64,000 nucleotides of DNA, from assembly GCA_963837715.1 (NCBI GenBank), contig CAWIOF010000004.1, forward strand, positions 806,001 to 870,000, written 5' to 3'. Of the stretch, positions 47,259 through 57,237 are shown piece by piece. How positions within the stretch are numbered: position 1 is the first letter of the stretch; each line of letters starts with the position of its first letter. Origin of the DNA: JANYLB01 sp963837715 (GTDB taxonomy: Bacteria; Actinomycetota; Acidimicrobiia; IMCC26256; JANYLB01). The notes under the pieces were generated by a model. The model did no database searches. It saw only the letters and a list, made by a program, of their open reading frames with translations, and was not told the DNA's origin. The translations under genes were made by a program, and so were the position numbers.

Positions 47259-48419
47259 ATGCCCGGGACCTTCGACCAGGTGGACATCACCGCGCTGCGG
47301 CGCCGCCGCACGGTGAAGTGGACGCTGTACGGGCCCGACGTGCTCGCGGCTTGGGTCGCGGAGATGGACTTCGACGTCGCGACACCGGTCCGGATGGCGG
47401 TGCTCGAGGCCGTCGACCGGGAGGACTTCGGGTACTGCCAGGCCGACCTCAGCGAGCTGACCACCGCGTGTTCCGGCTTCTTCGCCTCCCAGTACGCGTG
47501 GGAGGTCCCGTCGACACGGATCTTCCCGGTGGCCGACGTGTTGTGCGGGATCGGCGGCGCGCTCGACGTGTTCACGCCGCCCGGAGCTCCGGTGGTGGTG
47601 CCGACACCCGCCTATCCGCCGTTCTTCGAGGTCGTGGAGCTCGGAGGGCGCCCGGTCGTACCCGTCCGGCTCGTCGATCGGGTCGGCCGGCCCGAGCTCG
47701 ACCTCGACGCGATCGACGCGGCTCTCGCACACGGCGCTCGTGCGCTGCTGCTGTGCAACCCCCACAACCCCACCGGGCGCGTCTTCGCCGCCGACGAGCT
47801 CGTCGCGGTGTCGGAGATCGTCGACCGCCACGGCGCGCGGGTCGTGGCCGACGAGGTGCACGCGCCGCTCGTGTATGCCGGCGATCGTCACGTGCCCTAC
47901 GCGACCGTCTCCGTTGCTGCCGCGTCGCACTCGGTCACCGTCACGTCGGCGTCGAAGGCGTGGAACCTCGCCGGGCTCAAGTGCGCGCAGGTGGTCGCCA
48001 CGAACCACGACGACGCGGCGCGGTGGCGTGCACTGCCCGTGTTCGCGGTGGCGGGTCCGACGCCGATCGGCATCGCCGCGTCGACCGCCGCGTACGCACA
48101 GGGTGGTACGTGGCTCGCGGAGTTGACCGCGCACCTCGATCGCAATCGGCGCCTGCTCGGGGATCTGCTCGCGGAGGAGATCCCGGAGATCCCATACCGG
48201 CCACCCGCGGGTTCGTTCCTCGCGTGGCTCGACTGCGCTGCGCTCGGCCTCGACGATCCGGCGAGCTTCTTCCTCCAGCACGCCCGGGTCGCACTGAGCG
48301 ACGGGCCACCGTTCGGCGACGGGTCCGAGCAGCACGTCCGCCTCAACTTCGCGACGTCGGGTGCGCTCCTCGAGGCGATCGTCCGGGCCCTCGGCACCGC
48401 CGTCCGAAACCGCCGCTGA
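47259..48419 (+). CDS. PatB/MalY-like PLP-dependent C-S lyase or aminotransferase
   Basis: The product is 386 aa, a fold-type I PLP enzyme. WVAEMDFDVATPV, PAYPPFF, LLCNPHNPTGRVF, VADEVHAPLVYAG and the Schiff-base lysine region TSASKAWNLAGLK are all present. MalY/PatB-like members cleave cystathionine or cysteine conjugates. It lies 31 nt after the SufR-like gene but also has TAGGGT 9 nt before its ATG. Sulfur metabolism would fit a SufR-like neighbour. Confidence 0.85.
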   Translation: MPGTFDQVDITALRRRRTVKWTLYGPDVLAAWVAEMDFDVATPVRMAVLEAVDREDFGYCQADLSELTTACSGFFASQYAWEVPSTRIFPVADVLCGIGGALDVFTPPGAPVVVPTPAYPPFFEVVELGGRPVVPVRLVDRVGRPELDLDAIDAALAHGARALLLCNPHNPTGRVFAADELVAVSEIVDRHGARVVADEVHAPLVYAGDRHVPYATVSVAAASHSVTVTSASKAWNLAGLKCAQVVATNHDDAARWRALPVFAVAGPTPIGIAASTAAYAQGGTWLAELTAHLDRNRRLLGDLLAEEIPEIPYRPPAGSFLAWLDCAALGLDDPASFFLQHARVALSDGPPFGDGSEQHVRLNFATSGALLEAIVRALGTAVRNRR

Positions 48420-48431
48420 CGCGGTCGGGAA

Positions 48432-50247
48432 CTACCAGCTGCCGCCGCCCCCGCCACCGGAGCCGCCACCGGCTCCTCCGCCACCACCGCCGAAGCCAGA
48501 GCTCGATGACGATGCCGGGGGACTCCACAGCGAGCCTGCGGTGAAGCCGATGAACGCGGTGTCGAGCGGCGACGACGACTGGAACCAGTCCGACGTGTCG
48601 GGTGCGTCGAACGCGGCGACCCATTGGGTGACGTGGCCGAACACGATCGCATAGCCCATGTACTGACGAAGCAGGCCCTGGTCGGCTGCGGCCCGGGCGT
48701 GCGTCGCCTCACTCGACGTGAAGAACGTGTCGAAGCCCCGGACGCGCCACACCGCGGCGAGGCCGGTCGGGGTCAACCCTCGCCCGGCGCGCCGGATGAC
48801 GAACCAGGCACCGAGCCCGAGCACCACGACAACGGTGAACACCTGGAATGCCAGTGCAGTCCCGGCTTCTCCCTTCGACGAATACGCCACCACGTGGACA
48901 CCGGCACCGACGACCACCGCGAAGAGGCCGAGCAGGAGGATCCACCAGTGGCCGGCGCGGGCGTTCAAGCCACCGGCGTCGGTGCCGGGAATCGCGAGAC
49001 CCCGGTCCTCGAGGTCGTCGACGAGGTTCTCGGCGAGCTCACCGGCGAGCGTTCCCATCTCGGACGCCGCGGTCGTCGAGCGTGGTGGTCTCGGCGCCGC
49101 CGAAGAGTCCGTCGAGCACGATCTGTTCGTCGTCGGTGACTGCGATCGGGGGGCGACGGTCGAGCCGCCACGATCCGTCGGTCTCGGTGATCTTCAGCGC
49201 GCCGCGGGCCGCGAGGTCGACCACCGTTGCCGTGAGCAGGTGCGTCGGGGCCGCCTCCACGAGCGCACCCATCTCGCCTGGACGCAGGCCCATCGGGGGC
49301 ACGAACTCGATTGCGGGGTCGTCGGTCAGGCTGTACGACTCGAGCTGCGGGCCGGCGACGTCGGGACCGAACGTCGACCACAGCTGCGTCTGGGCCGTGG
49401 CGAGCAGGACTTTCCAGCGCCGGCGGTAGCGCCAGCCGATCGCCGCGACCGCGAGTCCGGCGAGCAACGCGTAGAACACCTCGGCGCTGCTGATCGTCGA
49501 GTCGGCGGCAGTGACCGCCACCACTCCCGCCGGCCAGGTGAGTCGCACGGTGAACGCGTCGTCGGGGAAGAGCTCGGTGCCGGTGAACGTCGCACCGTCG
49601 GCGGTCTTCGCCGCCGTGGCGCACAGCTGCTTCGAGCCGTTGCCACCTTGCTGACACTTCGCGGTGCGCGGAGCTTCGGGCGCGACCACGGTGTAGGTGA
49701 TGGTGCCGATCGTCTGCTTCCAGGCCGAGATCGCGTCGAGCGCCAGGCGGGTCCTCCCGTTGTCGCCCGACGCAGTGACGCCGCCGAGGTCGTACGCGAG
49801 CCGGTAGGTGTGCGCGCCGGTGATGGTCGTGTCGGCGTCACCGATTCGGATCGTGACCGTCGACGGCCCGGCGTTGATGCTCACCCCGTCGGGTGTGCCT
49901 TCCGACGTCGAGACGACGAGGTCGCTCACCTCGTGGGTGCCGACGTCGTCGCGGAGCGGGATGACGCGCTCGATGCCGTGGCGCGGGACGAACCCGAAGT
50001 CCTGCACGATGGTTTCCTCCACGCGGACGGTGCCGTCGCGCGCCACGGTCGTCGCGACGTCGAACGAGCGCGTGCGTTCCGACGTGAACTCGTTGCTCTG
50101 CGCCGGGGGCGGGAGGTGCACACCTGTGGTCGCCTCGAGTCCGGCCGAGGGCGACTCGATCTGGGCGGCGATGCTGTTCGCGAACACCGCCACGATCGCG
50201 ACGATGACCGCGGCGAAGACGATGAACCAGCGGGGTGGGAGTCGCAT
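48432..50247 (-). CDS. DUF2207 membrane protein (frameshift near 49060)
   Basis: The product is about 605 aa. An N-terminal signal or anchor (WFIVFAAVIVAIVAVFANSI) is followed by a beta-rich extracellular DUF2207 domain (VEETIVQDFGFVPRHGIERV, ITGAHTYRLAYDLGG). Then come a helix (VFYALLAGLAVAAIGW), a winged-helix-like cytosolic region, two more helices and a Gly-rich tail ending GGGSGGGGGGSW, a family hallmark. A frame change near 49060 splits it. The role of the family is not known. Confidence 0.8.
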
Positions 50248-50379
50248 GGGGCACAGCGTGGCCGACCGCAGGTGGTGGTCCGGGGATCAGGGCCGGCCCG
50301 ATCCCGAAATTCGGGTGGGTCGGCGCGCCCGGTGGGCCAGGATGGACCCATGACCTGGTTGTCGCACGACCTCGATATC

Positions 50380-50403
50380 GGGCATGCGCGCAAGCGCATG
50401 CCC
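50380..50403 (+). other. Perfect hairpin with GCAA tetraloop
   Basis: GGGCATGCGC (50380-50389) and GCGCATGCCC (50394-50403) form a 10-bp stem closed by a GNRA-type GCAA loop. It lies 82 nt before the small gene at 50486. It could be a structured 5' leader or terminator; no T-run follows. Confidence 0.6.
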
Positions 50404-50485
50404 GTGAGACGACCGCCTCTCGCGTAGCGCCACGCGGCTCGGCGGTCGGTCCACCCGTCCGCCCCCTCTGTCCAGGGAGGCCGCC

Positions 50486-50671
50486 GTGTCCCGGTTCGTC
50501 ACCGAACGTTGCGTCACCGTCAGCCCGGTCCGCACCACATCCGCGCCGTCACCGGACGTGCTCGAACTCGCCCGGGCCCTCGCTCCCTACCTCGCGGCGC
50601 GACCCGCCGACGTGGCCGCGACGCTCGCCCGCTGCGGCATCGACCCGCACCGTCGACCGATCACGCGGTAG
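50486..50671 (+). CDS. Small hypothetical protein upstream of tRNA-fMet
   Basis: The product is 61 aa. GTG 50486 has AGGGAGG 5 nt upstream. The C-terminal part (DVLELARALAPYLAARPADV) is a clear amphipathic helix, with two cysteines (ERCVTV, LARCGID). It ends at TAG 14 nt before the tRNA. No family was recognised, but the strong Shine-Dalgarno supports translation. Confidence 0.45.
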   Translation: MSRFVTERCVTVSPVRTTSAPSPDVLELARALAPYLAARPADVAATLARCGIDPHRRPITR

Positions 50672-50684
50672 GGTGGGGATACGG

Positions 50685-50763
<79 letters not shown>

Positions 50764-50797
50764 TGAAATCCGGCGAAACGGCGCGTAAGCGCAGGTC

Positions 50798-50825
50798 AGA
50801 GGCCCTCACTTCGGTGAGGGCCTCT
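50798..50825 (+). terminator. tRNA-fMet terminator hairpin (island copy)
   Basis: A perfect 12-bp stem (AGAGGCCCTCAC and its complement) closed by a TTCG tetraloop, 37 nt after the tRNA. A matching hairpin with an ATCG loop follows the second att copy at 60233-60260. Confidence 0.8.
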
Positions 50826-50840
50826 CGTCGTGCAGCGCGA

Positions 50841-50895
50841 CTTCTAACAGGACTTCTAACGCGAATTTCTAACGCTTTGCAGCGACACTTCTAAC
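50841..50895 (+). repeat. CTTCTAAC direct repeats, left end
   Basis: CTTCTAAC occurs at 50841-50848, 50853-50860 and 50888-50895, with TTTCTAAC at 50866-50873. Matching units lie at 60035-60042 (CTTCTCAC) and 60047-60054. Their placement inside both att sites resembles arm-type integrase sites. Confidence 0.6.
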
Positions 50896-51038
50896 GAGCA
50901 CCCCGACGTGCTCCTCGCCCCGTGCTATCGAGTGCCATCCCGTGTCGTTGCGTCCCATCCTGTCAAGGGCCGGCGCCTCGGCGGGGGAGTACTTCGGGCT
51001 GAGAACCCGACGGTCGCTCGCACTGCGGTTTCACCCTC

Positions 51039-51078
51039 GACTGACGGGCTGCCCCACGAGTGGGGCAGCCCGTCAGTC
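51039..51078 (-). terminator. 19-bp perfect inverted repeat, likely terminator
   Basis: The arms GACTGACGGGCTGCCCCAC and GTGGGGCAGCCCGTCAGTC flank only two bases. It lies about 100 nt beyond the stop of the minus-strand hydrolase, so it may end that transcript. A recombination or replication role is also possible. Confidence 0.6.
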
Positions 51079-51176
51079 TCGTCTGGTGTGGTCGTCGCAT
51101 TACGCGTGGTGAATCGCTCCTCACCCGCATATCCATCGGCCGGGCGCGTCTGGAGCGATCCCGGTCGAGCGGAAGC

Positions 51177-51998
51177 TCAGACCGGGATCGAGACCGGATT
51201 GAGCGCCCAGGCGGCGGCGAAGTCGGCAACCTCTTCCCAGCCCTGCTGGCCGAGCGTGAAGTGGGATCGTCCGGGGAACTCCTTGTACGCAGTGATCGCA
51301 GCCGACTTGTTCTGGTGTTTGGCTTCGGACTTGTTGATCGCCACCGGCGACACGTGGTCGTCGCCGCCGGCGATGATCAGCAGCGGCGCACGGTCGTCGT
51401 TGTGGAAGTCGACCTTGGTGGCGGCGTGCGGGTTGAAGTTGGCGAACGCCGCCTGGAAGAGAGGTCGGCCGGGCCCGGGGACGGCATAGCGTTCGTACAC
51501 GGCGAGGGACGCCTCGTCGGAGAGTGTGTTGGTGAACGCGTAGTGGAACTCTTCGGGGGTGAGGGTCACGGCGCGATGGTCGTTCTTCGGGTTCTTCAGT
51601 GCGGGAAATCCGGTGCGCAACGTGCTCGCAGGCAACGCGAGGACTCCTTTGATGGGGGCGGAGTCGATCGCGACGCCTGCTCGGCCGAGACCGCGGTCGA
51701 GGAGCAGCTGGGTGACGAGACCCCCGAAGGAGTGGCCCATGATGATCGGCGGGGTGTCGAGACCCTCGACGATCGCTGCGTAGTAGTCGGCGACTTCGGT
51801 GACGCCGAGGCTTTCGTACTTGGAAGTATCAGCCCGAACATGTTCGATGTCGCCGTCCATCCCCGGCCAGCTCTCAGCGATCACGCGGAAGCCCTGTCGC
51901 TGATAGCGCTCCGCCCAGCGCTCCCAGCTCAGGGCCGTCATCCACAGGCCGTGGATCAAGACGATCGTCTCTGCCGGTCGCTCGTCGTCTGTGCTCAT
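51177..51998 (-). CDS. Alpha/beta hydrolase
   Basis: The product is 273 aa. VLIHGLWMTALSWERW is the oxyanion region and IIMGHSFGGLVTQLL the nucleophile elbow (Ser). The acid is in LIIAGGDDHVSP and the His in PGRSHFTLGQQGWEE. Family members include esterases and non-haem haloperoxidase-like hydrolases. ATG 51998 has AAGGAG 5 nt upstream. It diverges from the gene at 52193, with a 10-bp inverted repeat between them. Confidence 0.85.
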   Translation of the reverse strand: MSTDDERPAETIVLIHGLWMTALSWERWAERYQRQGFRVIAESWPGMDGDIEHVRADTSKYESLGVTEVADYYAAIVEGLDTPPIIMGHSFGGLVTQLLLDRGLGRAGVAIDSAPIKGVLALPASTLRTGFPALKNPKNDHRAVTLTPEEFHYAFTNTLSDEASLAVYERYAVPGPGRPLFQAAFANFNPHAATKVDFHNDDRAPLLIIAGGDDHVSPVAINKSEAKHQNKSAAITAYKEFPGRSHFTLGQQGWEEVADFAAAWALNPVSIPV

Positions 51999-52073
51999 TG
52001 ACGCTCCTTCGGGTCAGCCGCACTCGGTCAGTAGGTGAAGCCTAAGAACGCCTCCCCGCGCTCGGATCGAGGA

Positions 52074-52116
52074 TCGACCCCAGTTCTTTCGCTCTGATCG
52101 CCGAACCTGGGGTCGA
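52074..52116. promoter_or_regulatory. Inverted repeat in divergent promoter region
   Basis: TCGACCCCAG (52074-52083) and CTGGGGTCGA (52107-52116) are perfect 10-bp inverted copies 23 bp apart. They lie between the divergent starts at 51998 and 52193. A two-site operator is plausible, for example for one of the LuxR-type regulators. Confidence 0.45.
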
Positions 52117-52192
52117 CCGTGGATTCGACGGATCGAGCGGTCCACGAGCATGGAACCGGCGGCTCGCCTGAGGTCGCAGGAGGAGGTGGAAG

Positions 52193-52738
52193 ATGGCGTC
52201 GAATGGCTCGCACGTCTCCGAGTTCGACTCGGTGGAGATCGACGACGACCTGATTGCGGTGCTGTCCGGCCGCAACGGCGTGCTGAGCGCGACCGACACC
52301 GGACGTGATCCTGCAGTCGCGTACGAGCGGCGAGCGTCCGCGCTGCTCGCCGCGGTGCTCCTCACCACGTTGTACCTGGCGGACCATGGTGGACAGACGT
52401 GGGAGGACACCGACCATCGGGACGGGCCATTCGACGTCACGGAGCTCAATCGCCAGGGCCGGTACGCGCTCGCGGCACAGCTGGGTGAGTCGATTGCGCT
52501 GGGCGCGCCGGATGCGAAGCTGGTCTCGGCGTCACTGTCGACGCTCGACTCGTTCGACGAGGTACTTGCTCTGAGCGGCGCCGAGGTCGTGGTCGCGACG
52601 GCCGGGTTCGAGCGCCGCAAGATCCTGGAACGACTGGAGCACGGCGATGATCTCCTCGGTCTGCTCCGTCTCCATGCCGCACGCCACGGTGCGGTCGTCG
52701 TTGTCGCCCATCCTGATGGACGGGTCACCGCGGACTGA
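52193..52738 (+). CDS. Hypothetical island protein
   Basis: The product is 181 aa and soluble. A hydrophobic helix (ASALLAAVLLTTLYLADHGG) and a C-terminal alpha/beta part (GAEVVVATAGFERRKILERL, VVVVAHPDGRV) are visible. ATG 52193 has GGAGGAGG upstream, a strong Shine-Dalgarno. No domain or motif could be named. It is convergent with the LuxR-type gene that follows. Confidence 0.65.
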   Translation: MASNGSHVSEFDSVEIDDDLIAVLSGRNGVLSATDTGRDPAVAYERRASALLAAVLLTTLYLADHGGQTWEDTDHRDGPFDVTELNRQGRYALAAQLGESIALGAPDAKLVSASLSTLDSFDEVLALSGAEVVVATAGFERRKILERLEHGDDLLGLLRLHAARHGAVVVVAHPDGRVTAD

Positions 52739-52784
52739 TCGACCGAGATCACCGACCGACCCGACCGGGACGCCGACGGCTGCC

Positions 52785-55623
52785 CTACTGGCTGACCCTG
52801 TGCCCATTGAGCGTCTCGCTCAATGAGCCCTGCGGCAACGCCGCCGCGAGCTCGCGACGAGACCTGATCTGCAGCTTCTGGAACACGTTGTGGAGGTGGT
52901 ACTCGATCGTGCTGATGCTGACGAACAGCTCGGCGGCGATCTCGCGGTTCGTAGCGTGGGCGGCCGCGCGGCGCGCAACCTGCGTCTCTTGGGGCGTGAG
53001 CACGTCGTACCCTTCGACGGTTCTCTTGCGTGCCCGTTCGCCGGTGGCAACCAGTTCGGATCGACTCCGTTCCGCGTAGCCTGCCGGCGCCCATCTCGAG
53101 GAACATCTCGTGGGCCAGGCGCAGATGGACGCGAGCGTCGGAGCGCCGCTTCTTGCGTCGGAGCCACTCGCCGTAGACGAGGTGGGCACGGGCAAGGTCG
53201 GTCGTCGCCGACGTGGTGGCGAGGAGCTCGATCGACTCGAGGTGCAGGGACTCGGCGTCGTCACCGGCGCGCAGTGCCCGCGAGCGGGCCAGAACGCCGG
53301 CGGCCCACGCCGTGCCGGACGCGTCGGCTCGTTCCGCGAGACGAGAGAGTCCTTGCTCGGCCAGCGCCGGGTCACCCCCTCGCACTGCCACTTCGATCAC
53401 GTCCGGGAGCGCGATGCACCCGTACCTCGGTGGATCGGCGAGAAACAGGGTCCACGCCGACGTCAATGCCTCGGCGTAACGACCCACGCCGAGATGAAGC
53501 GTCAGCAGCGCGTTGTCCGCGACGTACGACAACGTCCCCGTCTCCGGGCCGTCTGCGACCGGTCCAGTGAGGGCGGCACAGGACGCGAGCGTCGACGGTT
53601 CGTCGCCTCGCCACGCGCCGAGCTCGAGCTCGTGCATGCGGTAGGAGTCGACGTGCCCGCCGATCACCGACGTCAGCTGGTTGTGCTCGACGTGGCACGC
53701 CTCGGCCTCGGCGAACCGGCCCAACAAGACGTGGACCGTCGCTTCGCACATCAGCGCGATCCGCAGGTCGTGGATGGCGAACAGATCTCTCGCGGTCTCG
53801 ACGAAGTGTCGCACCCAGGCTCCGACGGCGACGTCATCCCAGACATCGAGTCCGGCGAAGAACCCGAGAAGCCCGCACCGGAGGAACTCCTCGGTCGCCA
53901 TCTCGTTGTGGCGCTCCGGGTCGATGGCCGCCCTCAGCGGTCGAACACCTTCGCGGTATCCGACGCTGAAGCGCGCCGCGAACCCGTCGAGGAAGTCGTC
54001 GCAGGGTGTCGAGGCGGGCTCGAGCGATCGATCTCTTGTCGCGAGCCTCGTCTCGAGCTCAGCCACCGCGCGTTCGTTGCCGAGGTCGGGGCGGGCGACA
54101 ATGCGACCGACGACGACCACATGCAGCGCGTCGAGAAGCGTGTCACGGGACAGGCGGGGGTCGGCCGGCTCGAGCAGGGCTGAAGCGGTGAGGAACGCGG
54201 CCATTGCTTCGATCGGCTCAGCCCGCTGCACCAGCAGGTTGCCGACCAAGCGGTACCGCTGGCCCTCGAGCAGCGGGTCGTCAAAGGTCGCGGCCACATG
54301 CTGGAGCGCCGCGTCGGCAGCGGCGAGGTCGCCACCACCGAGCGCCGCGTTGGCGGCGTGCATCCAGCGAGTCGATCGCCGGTGAGCGTCGACCGTGAGC
54401 TCAGCGCTGCGCGACAGCAACGCTGCTTCTTCCGAAGGGCCGCCACGCCGACGAGCACGCGACGCGACCCGCTCCAACTCATCGGCGATCGCATCGTCGG
54501 GCCGGTCAGACACCGCCGCCAGGTGCCAGGCCCAGCGGTCGGGTTGCCCATCACGCTCGAAGACCGCGGCCAGTGCTTCGTGCACCCGGCGACGATCAGC
54601 GCCCGACGCACCGTCATAGATCGCGGATCGGACCAGCGGATGCCGGAAGGAAACCTCGGGGTGGAACACGAGGAGATCGCTGACGGCGTTGCGTGCCGGT
54701 CCGTCCCAGTGCACACCGAGCGTCGTCGCCGCACCTCCGACGACTTCAGCGTCGGCGGAGGACGCAGCCGCAGCGATGAGCAACACGAGCTGGCAGTCAG
54801 CGGGGAGGCGCCGAGCCCGTCGAAGAAAGCACGCTTCCAACCGTTCGCTGATTGGCAGGTCCCGAGGCAGACGCTCCTCGCCGCGAAGCTGCCCGGGTGT
54901 GAGCTCGCGCAACAGCTCGATGATCGCGAGCGGGTTCCCGGCTGACTCGGCCAGGATCCGTTCGGTCACGCCCTGGTCGACGCCGTCGATCCCGTCGAGT
55001 CGCTCAATGGCCGACGACAACAGCTGGTGGGCCGCCGGCTCGACCAGCGGATCCAGGTCGAGATGCGACAGGCCTTCGAAGGCGGCTGGGCGAGGATCCG
55101 GATCTCGGACGGCGAACAGCATCACCAGCCGGTCCGCGTGAAGGCGGCGGGCGACAAAGGCGAGGCACTCGACCGTCTCCGGGTCGAGCCACTGCGCGTC
55201 GTCGACGACGCACATCAGCGGGCGACGGGCGGCTGCGTCGCTCAGCACGGTCAACGTGGCGAGGCCGACGAGGAACCGGGCGGGAGGCGCCGTCTCGGAG
55301 GTCCCGAACGCCGCATCGAGCGCGGCCCGTTGGGCCACGGGCAGCCGTTCGGCCTCGGATTGGAACGAGAGCAGGAGACGGTGCAGACCGGCATAGGGCA
55401 TCTCGATCTCGGTCTCGATGCCGGCGAATCGCAGGACTCGCATCGGGACCTCCTGCCGCTCGGCCGTCTGCACGGCCAGGTCGAGTACCGCGGTCTTGCC
55501 GATCCCCGCGGCGCCTCGAAACACCAGCGTGCCGGCGCGTTCTGCGTATGCACCGGCGACAAGGTCCTCGACCACGCTGCGTTCCCGCTCGCGACCCAAC
55601 AGCTCATCGGTCTGACTTCTCAT
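52785..55623 (-). CDS. LuxR-family regulator with AAA-type ATPase (LAL), frameshift near 53085
   Basis: The product of about 946 aa has an N-terminal ATPase (Walker A FRGAAGIGKTA, Walker B MCVVDDAQWLDP), a long helical TPR-like middle and a C-terminal LuxR HTH. The HTH (LTPQETQVARRAAAHATNRE, ISTIEYHLHNVFQKLQIRSR) is in another frame after about 53085, so an indel or real truncation separates it. ATG 55623 has GAGGGG about 6 nt upstream. It faces away from the peroxidase gene and may control the shared 246-bp region. Confidence 0.8.
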
Positions 55624-55869
55624 CGCCACCCCTCGCAACCTACGGAAACCGATGACCGACGGGCATACGTCACCTGACGGTTCCTCGCCCGCGCCGTGCG
55701 CCGGGTGCCGTCGACCCAGAGTCCGACGCCGACGAACTGGGGTCCCTCCTGGATACGACCACCACGTCGCGCGCCGGACGATGTGGGTCCAGATCGCGCC
55801 GGATACTCAATGCCACATCTCGATACGTGACCCGCGCGTCGAACCGACCACACCAGAGGGAGACACGGC

Positions 55870-56805
55870 ATGACCGACACGCAGACCCAGCCCGCCACCG
55901 CCGACACATCCGAACGGGTGCTGGAAGGCCTCACGACCGACTTCGGCGCAGCCCCCCACCGACGCGCCGCTCACGCGAAGGGCATCGTCGCCTACGGAAC
56001 CTTTACGCCCGACGCGCAGGCGCCTTCCATCAGCCGGGCCGGCCACTTCAACGGCGGACCGGTCGACGTCGTCGCACGGTTCTCGAACTTTCCCGGTGGC
56101 CCGCCGACCGCCGACACGGACGGCGGCGCCAATCCCAGGGGCCTCGCCGTGCAGTTCCGACTGTCGGACGGCACGACGACGGACCTGCTCGCGCACTCGG
56201 TCGACGGCTTCCCAGGCACGACCGGCGAGGACTTCGCCGACTTCCTGCAGGCGATCGGGCCCAACGGTCCGGGACCTGAGGACTACCTGGCCGGCCACCC
56301 CGCCGCGGCGGCGTTCGTAGGCGCGCTCCAGGCGCACGGAATGCCGCGGAGCTACGCAACGCTGCGGTACTTCGCAGTAAACGCCTTCATGTTCCACAAC
56401 TCCGCCGGGACCACACACGCCGGGCGCTACGTCTGGGAGCCGCTCGCCGGCCGGGAACTCCTCGATGACGACCAGGTCGCCGCGAGCGGTCCGAACTACC
56501 TCGCCGCCGAGATGGCCGACCGGCTCAGGACCGACAGCGTCGCGTTCCTCCTCAACCTGATCGTCGCGGAGCCCGGCGACATCACCGACGACGCCAACGC
56601 GCACTGGCCCGCCGACCGACCCAAGCTCCCGCTCGGCACGCTCCGCCTGACCGAGCTCGCCGAGGACAGCGACCTGGTCCAACAAGGTCTGTTCTTCGAC
56701 CCGGTCCGCCTCGTCGACGGCATCACCACGTCCGACGATCCGCTCCTCCTGGCACGGACCCGGATGTACCCGCTCTCGCTGCAGCGCCGACACCATGGTG
56801 AATGA
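55870..56805 (+). CDS. Catalase-related peroxidase, SrpA-like
   Basis: The product is 311 aa, much shorter than full catalases. The distal His region is RAAHAKGIVAYGTF, followed by the barrel strands VVARFSNFPGG and NPRGLAVQFRLSDG. The proximal Tyr and Arg region ends the protein: LLARTRMYPLSLQRR. Such small catalase-fold haem proteins act as organic-hydroperoxide peroxidases. ATG 55870 has GGGAG 7 nt upstream. It shares a transcript direction with the DUF1622 gene and the second LuxR-type regulator. Confidence 0.85.
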   Translation: MTDTQTQPATADTSERVLEGLTTDFGAAPHRRAAHAKGIVAYGTFTPDAQAPSISRAGHFNGGPVDVVARFSNFPGGPPTADTDGGANPRGLAVQFRLSDGTTTDLLAHSVDGFPGTTGEDFADFLQAIGPNGPGPEDYLAGHPAAAAFVGALQAHGMPRSYATLRYFAVNAFMFHNSAGTTHAGRYVWEPLAGRELLDDDQVAASGPNYLAAEMADRLRTDSVAFLLNLIVAEPGDITDDANAHWPADRPKLPLGTLRLTELAEDSDLVQQGLFFDPVRLVDGITTSDDPLLLARTRMYPLSLQRRHHGE

Positions 56806-56826
56806 CTGCGGCGACAACGATGCCAG

Positions 56827-57183
56827 GTGATCGTCAACGACATCGTCGAACCGGTCGGCCGCACACTGGAGGTGCTGGGGGTGGCGACGATCGCTCTCAG
56901 TGCCTTCCTCGCGCTCGTCGCGTACGCGGTGGCAATGCTGCGAGGCGCCGCCCACGCGCAGGCGTATGCCACCGTCCGGCGACGAGTCGGCCAGGGTGTG
57001 CTGCTGGGGCTCGAGATCCTGGTCGCCGGCGATATCATCCGCACCGTCGCAGTCGACCCGACACTCGAGTCCATCGCGGTGCTCGCCGGAATCGTCGGGA
57101 TCCGAACCTTCCTCTCGGTCACCATCGACACCGAGGTCAACGGCCGTTGGCCCTGGAGCCGAGCGCCCGAGCTCCGACAGTGA
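56827..57183 (+). CDS. DUF1622 membrane protein
   Basis: The product is 118 aa with three membrane segments: VATIALSAFLALVAYAVAML, LLGLEILVAGDIIRTVAV and AVLAGIVGIRTFLSVTID. GLEILVAGDIIRT is the most conserved part of DUF1622. It starts at GTG 56827, 21 nt after the peroxidase stop. The family often lies near stress genes, but its role is not known. Confidence 0.8.
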   Translation: MIVNDIVEPVGRTLEVLGVATIALSAFLALVAYAVAMLRGAAHAQAYATVRRRVGQGVLLGLEILVAGDIIRTVAVDPTLESIAVLAGIVGIRTFLSVTIDTEVNGRWPWSRAPELRQ

Positions 57184-57237
57184 GCCGCGCCGACTGACGT
57201 TGCTTCCGTCGGCTTCGGTCGGTGGGAAACTCCCGGG

